Below, in pieces: positions 17,814-27,846 of a DNA stretch of 64,000 nucleotides. Source of the DNA: Leptospira paudalimensis (lineage in GTDB: Bacteria; Spirochaetota; Leptospiria; Leptospirales; Leptospiraceae). The notes beneath the pieces are model-generated. The model was not told the origin of the DNA and did no database searches. It worked only from the letters and a program-made list of their open reading frames with translations. The position numbers were made by a program, and so were the translations under genes. Positions within the stretch are counted from its first letter, which is position 1; each line of letters begins with the position of its first letter. Where the stretch lies: assembly GCF_026151345.1 (NCBI RefSeq), contig NZ_JAMQPR010000001.1:2800676-2864675 (forward strand). Direction: 5' to 3'.

Positions 17814-19570
17814 AAACGGTCCACACGACAAGAATTCTGCTTTGGACACCCATCATCCTGATTGGATATTTCATTTCCGCACAAATTGGATTTAATATTG
17901 CCTTTCTCAATAGCCAAGTTTCTCCTGTTTGGCCACCTGAAGGTGTTGGACTCTCTTCCCTTCTACTTTTAGGCCCTGCTGCTTTACCTGGAATTTACTT
18001 AGGAGCGACTCTTGCTAACTTCTATAATAACCCTCATTTCCAAACGGCGTTTATTATAGGAATTGGGAACACACTCAGTAGTTATGTCAATTACCGTATC
18101 ATCAAACGAGTAACGGAAAAAACAGATCCACTTTATTCCACAAAAGATTTAATTTATTTCCTAAGCATTGGAACTTTTCCTGGATCCTTTCTTAGTGCAG
18201 TGATGGGTGTTACTAGTTTATGGTATTGGGATTTTTTATCTTCTGAATTGTACTTCAATGTATTTTTCACTTGGTTTTCTGGTGAGATGTTGGGTTTTCT
18301 CATTGTTGCCCCATTACTCTATGTTTGGTTTTATCCCAAATCAAAATTAAACTTAGACCTTTCCAAACAATTAGAACTTTTTGTATGGCTCATCATTGTT
18401 TATATCTCGGGTTCTATTGCTTTCAGTGATGAATGGCCCCTTTTATTTGTACCAATACCCTTTGTGATTGTAACAAGCATTCGATTTCGCCAATTTGGTG
18501 CTACACTTTCAACCGTCGTTCTTTCTTATATAGCTGTCACACTTACCATAGAAGGGAAAGGTGTATTCGCAAGGAGAGATGCCAGTGGGCTTTCCATCAA
18601 TGATTCACTCATTTTTCTAGATGCATTTTTATTTTGTATCAGTGGGATTGCATACTTTCTTGTGACAGCTACACGAGAAAGGGAACGTGCCCAAGAAACT
18701 TCATTAAAATCCTTACAAGTATTAAATGAACTGAAAGAAAAAGCCAATGAAGAATTGGAACTTAAGGTATTGGAACGGACTGCTGTCATTGAAGAACAAA
18801 GAATTGAAATTGAAAAACAATTGGATATGGCAAAACGGATCCAAGAGTCTCTGTTCCCTCAAAAAGAAATTTTACCAAATGGAGTCGAAATCGAATTCAA
18901 AAACATTCCCATGATGAAAGTGGGAGGTGATTTGTATGACATCGTCTGGAGACCAGATAAACAGGAATTAGGTGTTTTTATTTGTGATGTATCTGGCCAT
19001 GGAATCCCTGCTGCGCTACTCAGTGCACTCGTAAAAACATCACTCGAAAAATGGAAGGAAGACCCAAGTGACTTAAAAGAAAACTTGGAATCCATCCGAA
19101 ACCAAATCATACCAAATTTACGTGAACATTTTGTCACAGCAAGTTTACTTCATTTGCATACAGACACGGGTATTTTGACCTTTGCCCGTGCTGGTCATTT
19201 CCCTCTTTTTATCATCCGAAAATCGGGAGCCCTTGTTAGTTTAAAACCAATGGGAAGGATCATCACACCTATATTTGACATCCTTGCGGAAGAAGAAAAA
19301 TTTCAGTTAGAAAGAGGTGATTTGCTTGTGATGTTAACAGATGGACTCACAGAAGCAAGAGAACCATCCACATTGCAAATGTTTGGTGAAGATAAACTTC
19401 TCCGGCTAGTGACAGACCTGAGAAGTAAACCATTGCTTACAATTCGTGATGAAGTATTCCAATCCGTTATTCAACTTTCTGGTGGAATACGTGCCATCCA
19501 AGATGACTTAACCCTTGGACTCATTCGTTATACAGGGAATAACGAAGAAAAGGTTATGGTTGGATTATAA
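17810..19570 (+). CDS. MASE1 membrane sensor with SpoIIE/PP2C phosphatase domain
   Basis: About 586 residues. The start was set at the ATG in the 4-base overlap with uup; an ATG at 17789 is possible. The first 300 residues form a multi-helix MASE1-type sensor (SPVWPPEGVGLSSLLLLG, GIYLGATLANFY). A coiled linker (about 300-345) leads into a PP2C-like SpoIIE domain: AKRIQESLFPQ, GGDLYDIVW, DVSGHGIPAALLSALVKT and LTDGLTEAREP with the metal-binding Asp residues. Such proteins dephosphorylate anti-sigma-factor antagonists in partner switching, here presumably gated by a membrane signal. An RsbW-like kinase lies at 61361, but a direct link is only a possibility. Confidence 0.9.
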   Translation: MKTVHTTRILLWTPIILIGYFISAQIGFNIAFLNSQVSPVWPPEGVGLSSLLLLGPAALPGIYLGATLANFYNNPHFQTAFIIGIGNTLSSYVNYRIIKRVTEKTDPLYSTKDLIYFLSIGTFPGSFLSAVMGVTSLWYWDFLSSELYFNVFFTWFSGEMLGFLIVAPLLYVWFYPKSKLNLDLSKQLELFVWLIIVYISGSIAFSDEWPLLFVPIPFVIVTSIRFRQFGATLSTVVLSYIAVTLTIEGKGVFARRDASGLSINDSLIFLDAFLFCISGIAYFLVTATRERERAQETSLKSLQVLNELKEKANEELELKVLERTAVIEEQRIEIEKQLDMAKRIQESLFPQKEILPNGVEIEFKNIPMMKVGGDLYDIVWRPDKQELGVFICDVSGHGIPAALLSALVKTSLEKWKEDPSDLKENLESIRNQIIPNLREHFVTASLLHLHTDTGILTFARAGHFPLFIIRKSGALVSLKPMGRIITPIFDILAEEEKFQLERGDLLVMLTDGLTEAREPSTLQMFGEDKLLRLVTDLRSKPLLTIRDEVFQSVIQLSGGIRAIQDDLTLGLIRYTGNNEEKVMVGL

Positions 19571-19588
19571 ATTGATTCTTTTGGCAAA

Positions 19589-20158
19589 TCATTGCTGATT
19601 CCCTGGTGGTTCCAAAAATTCTTCGATACAGGGAAGTAGAATCTCCGTTCTTTCATTTTCACTCATAGGACCCAAGTCTCCCCCTTTATTGTATCTGCCA
19701 ACGGATTTGGTATAATCGGAGTAGTTGATAATGGATGCCATTTCGATTAGCTCAATGAACTTACCGTCAATTTGTCTGATATAGGCACTACAAGAGATGT
19801 AGGATCCGAGAAAGGTTTTCTGTTTTCGAAAGAACATCATTTTATAAACAACTCCATACGGGGTGTGGACTAGTAATTGATTCGGAAATTGTTTCTTTTT
19901 TGTATCCATCCAATCATGGATGTCCATACCCTTCGGAAGGGAAACGGGATTTTTGGGATACACCCTTCGCTCTGGTGGAAGTAAACTTGCACAACTGACC
20001 AAAAAAAATGTGGAGATACAAATCAAAAGACCAAGAGGACCAATTCTAAATCGGCCCAATCTCTGTCTCATTTGTTTTCTTATTTTCAATTGAGCCATTT
20101 TAGAATCCATTTCTCTTAATATTCCCCTTACAAATTCGTATTTATGGTTTACTTTCAT
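19589..20158 (-). CDS. Putative lipoprotein, paralog of the gene at 20856
   Basis: 189 residues from the ATG at 20158, with a lipobox FLVSC at about 52-56. The N-region is long and basic, so a later start (Met30, 20071) would give a more usual signal peptide. The mature part begins ASLLPPERRVYPKNPVSLP and ends with NERTEILLPCIEEFLEPP; both blocks recur nearly unchanged in the gene at 20856. The conserved Cys residues (CSAY, LLPCIEEF) suggest a disulfide. The ATG abuts the stop of the gene before it (TAAATG). The family is not one I can name, and the function is unknown. It ends 18 bases from the convergent phosphatase gene. Confidence 0.75.
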   Translation of the reverse strand: MKVNHKYEFVRGILREMDSKMAQLKIRKQMRQRLGRFRIGPLGLLICISTFFLVSCASLLPPERRVYPKNPVSLPKGMDIHDWMDTKKKQFPNQLLVHTPYGVVYKMMFFRKQKTFLGSYISCSAYIRQIDGKFIELIEMASIINYSDYTKSVGRYNKGGDLGPMSENERTEILLPCIEEFLEPPGNQQ

Positions 20159-20848
20159 TTAAGGCACACCCTTCGTCTCTTTTGCCAATTCGTCCGGCAG
20201 ATTCAAATAAATCTCATCAATGGCTTCCTGGAAACCTTGTAAGTACAAAGCAGAAACAAGACTGGGTTCATTTGTTAAATTCCCATAATCCCGCATTTGA
20301 AAAAGAAAGGGAAATGGTATATACCAAGGGCTTAAATAACTAGTTCCAGAAACTGAGCTTACTTTTTCCGACAATAAGCTGTTCTTATAAAATAACTTTA
20401 CCTTAACTTCCTGGATGAATTTTTGTTTGCAAGGGATAATACAATGAGTTATCAATTGAAGTACTTGGCTAAACCGTCCTTCCTCCCAATCACTGCGGGG
20501 ATGACTTGCTGTGACAAAAAAAACATAGTCCGTTCTTACGTCTGTTAGTTGAAAATTACCATCATCAATGTTATGAATGTAAATTTCCTTCCAATGATAA
20601 CGAGACTGGCCAATTTCTTTTTGTTTTTTGGGAAAGTATTCACTCCAATGCATTCCGAACATTGGATTGATTTCAACAAAACGTTTATGACCTTTCTGAA
20701 AAAATACTCGGTTCTGGTTTAAGATAGTAATGGACTCACCTATTTTGTTTCTTTCCAATTCTTTTGGAAATGGTTTTATTTGGTGGTCTAAATTTGCAAA
20801 GGCACATTGAGTTAAACATAAGATACTACAGATTAAAAAATATTTCAC
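20159..20848 (-). CDS. Putative lipoprotein of unknown function
   Basis: 229 residues. It has a short signal peptide with a Cys at about residue 15 (CLTQC), so it is probably a lipoprotein. The mature part is beta-rich with a Trp/His patch (GMHWSEYFPKK, YHWKEIYIHN), then LQLITHCIIPCKQKF and a C-terminal helix (LYLQGFQEAIDEIYLNL). The layout of a hydrophobic turn ending in Pro, followed by a two-strand Tyr-rich hairpin, recalls the lipoproteins at 50853 and 52508. It sits between two paralogous lipoprotein genes, 7 bases after one and directly abutting the other, so all are likely made together. The function is unknown. Confidence 0.75.
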   Translation of the reverse strand: MKYFLICSILCLTQCAFANLDHQIKPFPKELERNKIGESITILNQNRVFFQKGHKRFVEINPMFGMHWSEYFPKKQKEIGQSRYHWKEIYIHNIDDGNFQLTDVRTDYVFFVTASHPRSDWEEGRFSQVLQLITHCIIPCKQKFIQEVKVKLFYKNSLLSEKVSSVSGTSYLSPWYIPFPFLFQMRDYGNLTNEPSLVSALYLQGFQEAIDEIYLNLPDELAKETKGVP

Positions 20849-20855
20849 AGACAGA

Positions 20856-21308
20856 TCATTCCTTGGACTGGGGAGGGATTAAAAATTCTTCGATGCAAGG
20901 CAAAAGGATATCAGTCCTTTCTTTTTCATTCATAGGACCCAAATCTCCACTTTTCCGCATATACCCTTTTGAATAATCCGCATAGTTTACGATAGAGATC
21001 ATATTATATATTTCTAATTTTCTTGGCTCGATCGTTTTCACCAATGCCGAACAAGCAACATAAGAACCCAAAGAAGTATGTTCTTTTCGATAGTAAGTGA
21101 TTTTATATTCTGAATCACTGATAACCAGAATCTTTAGTCGATTCGGATACTGTTTAGTTTTTGTATCGATCCAATCATGTATGTTCATACTTTCTGGAAA
21201 TGTAATTGGATTTCTCGGATACACTCGCCTCTCAGTTGGGAGTAAACTCGCACAACTGATCGAGAGAAATACAAATATGAAAAGTATAAAGATGCTGCGA
21301 ATTTTCAT
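20856..21308 (-). CDS. Putative lipoprotein, paralog of the gene at 19589
   Basis: 150 residues from the ATG at 21308. The frame can be extended to a TTG at 21416, but the ATG start gives a clean lipoprotein signal ending in FLSISC. The mature sequence begins ASLLPTERRVYPRNPITFP and closes with NEKERTDILLPCIEEFLIPP, matching the protein at 19589 over most of its length (SLGSYVACSA against FLGSYISCSA; ISIVNYADYSK against ASIINYSDYTK). The two genes are diverged duplicates separated by one unrelated lipoprotein gene. No ribosome binding site is obvious. It is probably an outer- or inner-membrane lipoprotein of unknown role. Confidence 0.78.
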   Translation of the reverse strand: MKIRSIFILFIFVFLSISCASLLPTERRVYPRNPITFPESMNIHDWIDTKTKQYPNRLKILVISDSEYKITYYRKEHTSLGSYVACSALVKTIEPRKLEIYNMISIVNYADYSKGYMRKSGDLGPMNEKERTDILLPCIEEFLIPPQSKE

Positions 21309-21418
21309 TCTGGAAAAAATTGTAATTCGGTGAAGAGACCTTGATCTCTTAGGACAAATTGTAAGGTAAGCCAAAAGTAAATCCGAAACGGGTCTCGAAG
21401 TGATTGTTTTGACCAAGT

Positions 21419-21775
21419 TTATCTCCTCCCATTGTGAGGACGGCCTAAGTTATGGTTGCGATCAGATGGACCATATTGTGCATTATGACCACCACTTTGA
21501 TGAGGAGAGTGAAAAGTAGGACCTCCTCCTGAGTGAGAATAACCATTCCTTGGGTGGTGGTGATTACCTGCTCCATTGGGATTTGGAGAGTGGTGAAGGT
21601 CTCTACCTCGTCCTTCATGACCACCCCGTGCTAAAACCTCACTGGAATCACTAGTCTCAATACAACCACCTGTAAAAATAGTGAGTCCACTCACCAAGAT
21701 CAGAGTATAGAAAAACCTAACTAGTCTTTGCTGGCTAAGTCTTTCAATCGATACAAAATTGATTTGATTCATCAT
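21419..21775 (-). CDS. His/Gly-rich putative lipoprotein
   Basis: 118 residues. A signal peptide ends in FTGGC (about residues 34-38). The mature part is low-complexity and extremely rich in His, Gly, Asn, Pro and Arg (GGHEGRGRDLHHSPNPNG, then GNHHHPRNGYSHSGGG). Such composition is often seen in metal-binding or disordered surface proteins; no catalytic motif is present. It is first in a row of four small exported-protein genes on this strand (21775 down to 19589), and nothing in the sequence explains what they do together. Confidence 0.65.
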   Translation of the reverse strand: MMNQINFVSIERLSQQRLVRFFYTLILVSGLTIFTGGCIETSDSSEVLARGGHEGRGRDLHHSPNPNGAGNHHHPRNGYSHSGGGPTFHSPHQSGGHNAQYGPSDRNHNLGRPHNGRR

Positions 21776-23175
<1,400 letters not shown>

Positions 23176-23223
23176 TTGTTTAGGTAACGAAAGTTAGAAG
23201 AAAGAAAGGAAGAAGGATTTTAT

Positions 23224-24543
23224 ATGAAAGTAACACAAAAGATAATACTCGCAGCACCTGCTCGAACTCCTTTTGCACAAATTGGTAAGGCGCTCGCACA
23301 GTATCCAGGCCACCACTTAGGTAAAATAGTGGGTGAAGAAGTAATGAAACGCAGTGGTTTGAAACCAACTGACATTGACGGAGTGATCGTTGGAGAAGGT
23401 TTTGCAAATGCACCAAACTCTGCTCGTGTGATTGCAAACCTAATGAACCTACCTTTAGAAATTCCTTGTTTAACAGTTGCAAACAACTGTGTATCAGGAC
23501 TAGAAGCAGTAGCAGAAGCATCTCGCCGAATCATGTTAGGTGAAGGTGAAGTATTCCTTGTAATTGGTGAAGAATCTCAAACTTCTATGCCATTCGTTGT
23601 GAAAAATGCTCGCCTTAACAAAAAAACAAACAGCTTAGATTCACTTGTAAAACTCCTTCCAAATGACCTTCCTGAAGGTGTGGAACTTCGTGATACATTA
23701 GAAGATGGTCTTGGTGATGGTGAAACTTCTTACGGAATGCAAGTAACGGCAGAAATCCTCGCACAAAACTATGCACTTCCACGTGAAACACAAGATAAAG
23801 TAGCTTACGAATCTTTCAAAAGAGCTTTCGAAGCAACACAAGAAGGTCGTTACAAACCATATATCATGGAAGTAAAAGACGATGAAGGTAACCCACTCCA
23901 AGCGGACGAAGCGGTACTCCTTCGTGAAGGTCTTGTGAAAAACCCAACTCGTATGGGTCGCGCTATGCTTATGTTTGATAACCCAGCGATGAAATTTGAT
24001 GCTTGGAAAGAAAAATACGGCAAAGATTTGAAAAAATCTCATGGCCCTACTGTTTCCATCTTCAATGCAAGTCCACGTTCCGATGGAGCTGCTGGAATTA
24101 TCGTCGCTTCTGAAGCAGCGGCAAAAAGACTCGGACTCAAAGCAGAAGCAGTTGTTTCTGGTTTCAAAATGAAAGGTGTTGCACCAAACCTTATGGGACT
24201 TGGACAAGCGGAAGCAACTCTTGGCCTACTTGAAGAAGTTGGTGAAAAAGTGGAAAACATCGATGTGATCGAAATCCATGAAGCATTTGCAGCAACTGCA
24301 GTAGCAGCTCTTGAAGAAATCAAAATCAGAACTGGTTTTGATTGGGAAAAGAACTTTGATGCAAAGAAAATCAATCCTAATGGTGGATCAATTGCCATTG
24401 GACACCCGTTTGGTGCGACTGGAGTGAGATTACTTCACAACGCCATCATGGACTTCCATGAAAACAAAGATGCAAAGAAAGTTCTTGTGACTGCTTGTGC
24501 ACACGGTGGAATCGCAGGATCGATGATCGTAGAAAGACCATAA
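23224..24543 (+). CDS. Thiolase family acetyl-CoA acyltransferase
   Basis: 439 residues. Thiolases cleave or condense beta-ketoacyl-CoA. The nucleophile Cys is C89 in VANNCVSGLEA, the His is H394 in IGHPFGATGVR, and the second Cys is C425 in ACAHGGIAG. In most thiolases this last motif is CxGGGxG; here a His replaces the first Gly. The length and the long insert around 130-260 resemble FadI or trifunctional beta-subunit types rather than the 390-residue AtoB type, so fatty acid beta-oxidation is the likely role. Leptospira live on fatty acids, which fits. The ribosome binding site AGAAGGA precedes the ATG, and a strong terminator follows. Confidence 0.9.
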   Translation: MKVTQKIILAAPARTPFAQIGKALAQYPGHHLGKIVGEEVMKRSGLKPTDIDGVIVGEGFANAPNSARVIANLMNLPLEIPCLTVANNCVSGLEAVAEASRRIMLGEGEVFLVIGEESQTSMPFVVKNARLNKKTNSLDSLVKLLPNDLPEGVELRDTLEDGLGDGETSYGMQVTAEILAQNYALPRETQDKVAYESFKRAFEATQEGRYKPYIMEVKDDEGNPLQADEAVLLREGLVKNPTRMGRAMLMFDNPAMKFDAWKEKYGKDLKKSHGPTVSIFNASPRSDGAAGIIVASEAAAKRLGLKAEAVVSGFKMKGVAPNLMGLGQAEATLGLLEEVGEKVENIDVIEIHEAFAATAVAALEEIKIRTGFDWEKNFDAKKINPNGGSIAIGHPFGATGVRLLHNAIMDFHENKDAKKVLVTACAHGGIAGSMIVERP

Positions 24544-24588
24544 TTCGAATCTAAGATTCAATTAAGTTCGTTCGAAAGATCGATAGAA

Positions 24589-24617
24589 AAGCCAAGGGAA
24601 ACCTTGGCTTTTTTTTT
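24589..24617 (+). terminator. Rho-independent terminator after the thiolase gene
   Basis: A perfect stem AAGCCAAGG / CCTTGGCTT with a GAAA tetraloop, ending in a run of T. It lies 45 bases after the thiolase stop and closes the ilvC-thiolase transcript. It is one of the clearest terminators in the window. Confidence 0.95.
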
Positions 24618-24717
24618 GGAAGGAATCAGTCAAAGGATGAACTTTTTTAAAAAGAATTTTCTGTATTCGAGAAGGGATTTGTAAATAAAGAAGAGATATG
24701 GTAGAGAGGAAGTATTG

Positions 24718-24756
24718 AGTGGCGGGTGGTTAACCCCACCCAATTCAGGGCGGGGA
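24718..24756. repeat. GC-rich palindromic intergenic element
   Basis: A short GC-rich island in AT-rich DNA between the thiolase terminator and the 3' end of the next minus-strand gene. It contains GGGTGG (24724-24729), TTAACC and CCACCC (24736-24741), plus flanking GGCGGG-type runs. No T-run follows the stem on either strand, so a simple terminator is unlikely. It may be a dispersed REP-like element; copies elsewhere cannot be checked here. Confidence 0.35.
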
Positions 24757-24764
24757 TACTAGAT

Positions 24765-25613
24765 TCACACCTTCCCCCCAAACCGCTCAAGCATCGGGAC
24801 AACTCCATCTCGGGACTGTCTCGCCGTATCGTAACCAGGGAATATCTTATATAATTTTAAATAAAATTGTTTTTCGACACGTTTGGTACCACCACTCGTT
24901 CGTTCCAAAATATCTTTTGTGTAAAAATGAAATTCAAAAAAACCAATTTTAAATTTTCCATCTATGCTAAGTCTACCACCTAACCGCAATCGCAACGGTG
25001 TTTCGATATTGATATTTGGATAAACTGGTAATCCATTTTCTAAATCTGATTTTGTGATCAGGATGGTTTCTTTCATTTCCATTTCCAAAAAATCTCTCTG
25101 GTTTGGCAATTGGCAAAGGACTTTGCCTTCACGACGAAATTCTATCTGGTAAGATAAATACTCTGTATTTTCAACATCTACAGGAAAAATATCGATTCTA
25201 AGGTGATGATCTAATATTTCAGTTGAATGGGTGATGATATTTCCTTCTCTTTGCCCAATCACAATGATTCTTTTTCCTTCATTTGGAATAGAGTACTTGT
25301 AGATCATTCCCGATTCCGGTAAATCTCTTCCAGTTACTGTTCGTTCATTATGAACTGGAGTTTGTGTGATCGTATGGACATCGATGATATTAGTATCTTC
25401 TATCTGACTCTCAATGGAACCTTTATCAGCGGTTTTTAAATTTTGTTTCAATTTGAAAAGTTCAGAGGATTTAAATTTTGCCAATGTTAGTTTCTGCATG
25501 ACAACAATTAGTAGAAGTACGGCAACAATCAAAACCAAAGCAAACACCCATATCTCATAAGTGATCATTTTCTCTTCTAAGATTCGAATTTGTTCTAATG
25601 AATATGGTTTCAT
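24765..25613 (-). CDS. Hypothetical single-pass membrane protein
   Basis: 282 residues from the ATG at 25613; a TTG at 25643 would add ten. One membrane helix is near residues 20-43 (WVFALVLIVAVLLLIVV), then a basic/helical linker, then a cytoplasmic or periplasmic beta-rich domain of about 200 residues. Visible patches are GMIYKYSIPNEGKRIIVIG, a HHLRIDIFPVDVENTEYLSY strand pair, and YPNINIETPLRLRLGGRLS. It ends with RVEKQFYLKLYKIFPGYDT. I do not recognise the family. It is divergent from the SH3-like gene by about 106 bases. Confidence 0.7.
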   Translation of the reverse strand: MKPYSLEQIRILEEKMITYEIWVFALVLIVAVLLLIVVMQKLTLAKFKSSELFKLKQNLKTADKGSIESQIEDTNIIDVHTITQTPVHNERTVTGRDLPESGMIYKYSIPNEGKRIIVIGQREGNIITHSTEILDHHLRIDIFPVDVENTEYLSYQIEFRREGKVLCQLPNQRDFLEMEMKETILITKSDLENGLPVYPNINIETPLRLRLGGRLSIDGKFKIGFFEFHFYTKDILERTSGGTKRVEKQFYLKLYKIFPGYDTARQSRDGVVPMLERFGGKV

Positions 25614-25719
25614 ATAAGTTCGTATTGTGTTTTGATTTTTCAAAAAAATCTTACTTTGAATATCGACTTCTTTGATTCAGAAAAATACCCTTTGATAGGA
25701 AAAGAGATCGACTCAAGTT

Positions 25720-26583
25720 ATGGACTTCCCTATTTTTTACACTATGTCAGGTATTGTATTTTTCTTATCTCTTCTTTTAGCGAGCCTCATTTCACCAATA
25801 CTCTCTCAAAATCATTGGGATGATTATATCGCTGAAAAAAACATTAAATCCACCTACTATATATTTGGTGACAATGTAAACTTGAGAGAAGCCGATCATC
25901 TCAATGGGAAAATAATTCGAAAACTGTCCCTGGGAAGTGAAATTAAGATTCTGACAAAAACGAACCAAATCTTAGAACAGAATTCATTGAAAGAATATTG
26001 GTATCAAGTCCAAGTTGGAGAGGACACAGGTTATCTTTGGGGAGGTCTTATCTCAGATTATTCATTTCCCCTGAACGACACGATTGTCCTTTGTAAGAAT
26101 CTAGGAACAAAAACAAAAAAATTGGAATTAAAGATCATCCAAGGATCTAAAATTCTAAGCCAAGGAAACTTTGAAGTTGGACCATTGAGTAATGAATCAT
26201 GGGACCACACGATATACAATCCGAGTCTTTTTTCACCTAGCCCGAATGCAATATTTGCTATCAAATTTTTAATCTTTTCAGAAATTGAGTATGGTTATTC
26301 AAATGAACAAGTATTCACTTTGAATCGAGAATTTAAAATTACACCGCAGTTTTCGTGGAATCCAGGTTCTTGTGATCCACCAGCATGTGCGGAAACATGG
26401 TTAGTTTTCCCAAAAGAAACCTTACCAGAAGATAGAAAAATGAACCGGAAACTCACTAAGGGAAAAGAAAACACAATCATTGAACTTATGCATAGTTTCG
26501 ATTTAGATGAGACAAACCTACACGATTTTTACCAAACTGAATATGTGTGGAATGGATCTCAGTTTCAGAAAAAGGAAAAATAA
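25720..26583 (+). CDS. Exported protein with bacterial SH3-like domain
   Basis: 287 residues. A signal peptide ends near ISPILSQ (about residue 30; an ATG at 25744 would give a tighter one). Residues about 45-110 read as a bacterial SH3 domain: DNVNLREADHLNGKIIRKL, GSEIKIL, then YWYQVQVGEDTGYLWGGLIS. Such domains usually bind peptidoglycan or peptides in the periplasm. The rest (about 115-287) is beta-rich with a CDPPACAETW cysteine pair and has no match I can name. The gene for a Zn phospholipase-like protein follows 6 bases later, so the two exported proteins are probably cotranscribed. Confidence 0.8.
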   Translation: MDFPIFYTMSGIVFFLSLLLASLISPILSQNHWDDYIAEKNIKSTYYIFGDNVNLREADHLNGKIIRKLSLGSEIKILTKTNQILEQNSLKEYWYQVQVGEDTGYLWGGLISDYSFPLNDTIVLCKNLGTKTKKLELKIIQGSKILSQGNFEVGPLSNESWDHTIYNPSLFSPSPNAIFAIKFLIFSEIEYGYSNEQVFTLNREFKITPQFSWNPGSCDPPACAETWLVFPKETLPEDRKMNRKLTKGKENTIIELMHSFDLDETNLHDFYQTEYVWNGSQFQKKEK

Positions 26584-26589
26584 ACACCA

Positions 26590-27846
26590 ATGAAAAAACA
26601 AATCATCTACAGTATTCTTATATTATTTTCCATTCCATGTTTTGCTTGGAATAATCATGCAGGTATTACCTATCTTATATTAAAAGACCATTGGAAAAAT
26701 CAAAACGTTCCCAATGTCAAAGTGGAATCCTTAAAAACATTTTTAACTAAAGAAAAAGATTCAATCCAAGAAACATTATCTCTTTCAGAGGATTGGGCAA
26801 TCAATCGTTTACCTCATTTATCCAAAACAAAGGATGAATTGAAGTTTTCGCCTAATACAAAAGATGCGGATATTGTTACCAAATTTTACCATGCACTTCG
26901 TGTGAATCCCAAACATAAAGCAACATTGTACATCCAATCGGTTCCAAGAAAAAACGGGAAAAATCTACCACTTTCCGAACTCACAACACTAAATGAAAAG
27001 GGTAAACTCGTAAACGAAACGTTTCTCTCCCTCAAAGAAGGACAGATGATTGGTGCAGATGAAGTCATTGTTTCTGCAACTGATGAACCTGATTATGATT
27101 TAGACTTGTACCTTTTCGAAGATAATGTAAGTGATGTAGGTAAGTTATATGGTTTTGGTTACCAACCTTTTGGAAATCCTGCAGTTGAGTTTTCTTCCCA
27201 AGCACCATTCCATATGGGTTTCTTTTACGAACCAAAAATCATTTTTACCTTAGCTGGATTCTTAAAACGTACGTATCCAGAACTTAGAATCCATCAATTT
27301 ACGGAATTATCAAAATTAGCCTTTAGAAAAGGACATCCTTATTGGGGTTATCGATTTGCAGGTTGGGCATTACATTACATCCAAGATCTAACACAACCTT
27401 ATCACTCATCTGTCTTGCCAAGAGTGAGTGCTTCCAAACAAATTGGAGTACAATTGGTTTCAATTGTTGGTTACCAAACTCCGAAAGACAATATGATTCA
27501 ATTTGTATCTGGTCGACACACTTTGATTGAAGAATACCAATACTATCTCATTAAAAATGTAATCTCTTCCAAAAACTGGAAACATCCAGTTGTAACTTCG
27601 ATTATGAATTTTGGTCCGAATGATTTAACAGAATGGAAAAGTTTAGATGATCTCCGTGTGAATGTTTGTAAAGAAGCTTATGATGCAGGGGAACCAACAG
27701 ACGAACAATTGGAAAACCTAAACATACCAAAGTATGAAACTTTATATGATGAAAACCATCCTATTCATACAATCTTAGCAACTCTTTTGAGAAATACATC
27801 CAAACACACAAGAGCCTATTTGGATTCACTTAATGTGAAACGTTAA
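26590..27846 (+). CDS. Secreted Zn-dependent phospholipase C / S1-P1 nuclease-like protein
   Basis: 418 residues. The signal peptide ends CFA, so the mature protein would start with Trp (W20). In phospholipase C and P1 nuclease the N-terminal Trp itself binds zinc. Further ligands follow the superfamily order: H23 in WNNH, HYIQDLTQPYH with H262, D266 and H272 (P1 nuclease has HFIGDIHQPLH), and RHTLIEE with H310 and E314. The whole set of metal ligands is plausible. Substrate (phospholipid or nucleic acid) cannot be told from sequence. It is larger than P1 nuclease (about 270 residues) because of an insert near 100-240. The 3' end overlaps the convergent DUF2237 gene by 4 bases. Confidence 0.8.
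   Translation: MKKQIIYSILILFSIPCFAWNNHAGITYLILKDHWKNQNVPNVKVESLKTFLTKEKDSIQETLSLSEDWAINRLPHLSKTKDELKFSPNTKDADIVTKFYHALRVNPKHKATLYIQSVPRKNGKNLPLSELTTLNEKGKLVNETFLSLKEGQMIGADEVIVSATDEPDYDLDLYLFEDNVSDVGKLYGFGYQPFGNPAVEFSSQAPFHMGFFYEPKIIFTLAGFLKRTYPELRIHQFTELSKLAFRKGHPYWGYRFAGWALHYIQDLTQPYHSSVLPRVSASKQIGVQLVSIVGYQTPKDNMIQFVSGRHTLIEEYQYYLIKNVISSKNWKHPVVTSIMNFGPNDLTEWKSLDDLRVNVCKEAYDAGEPTDEQLENLNIPKYETLYDENHPIHTILATLLRNTSKHTRAYLDSLNVKR

Noticed and set aside
23180..24398. Several long minus-strand frames opposite the thiolase gene
   Set aside because: They mirror the codon bias of the real thiolase gene, have low-complexity composition and no start signals.
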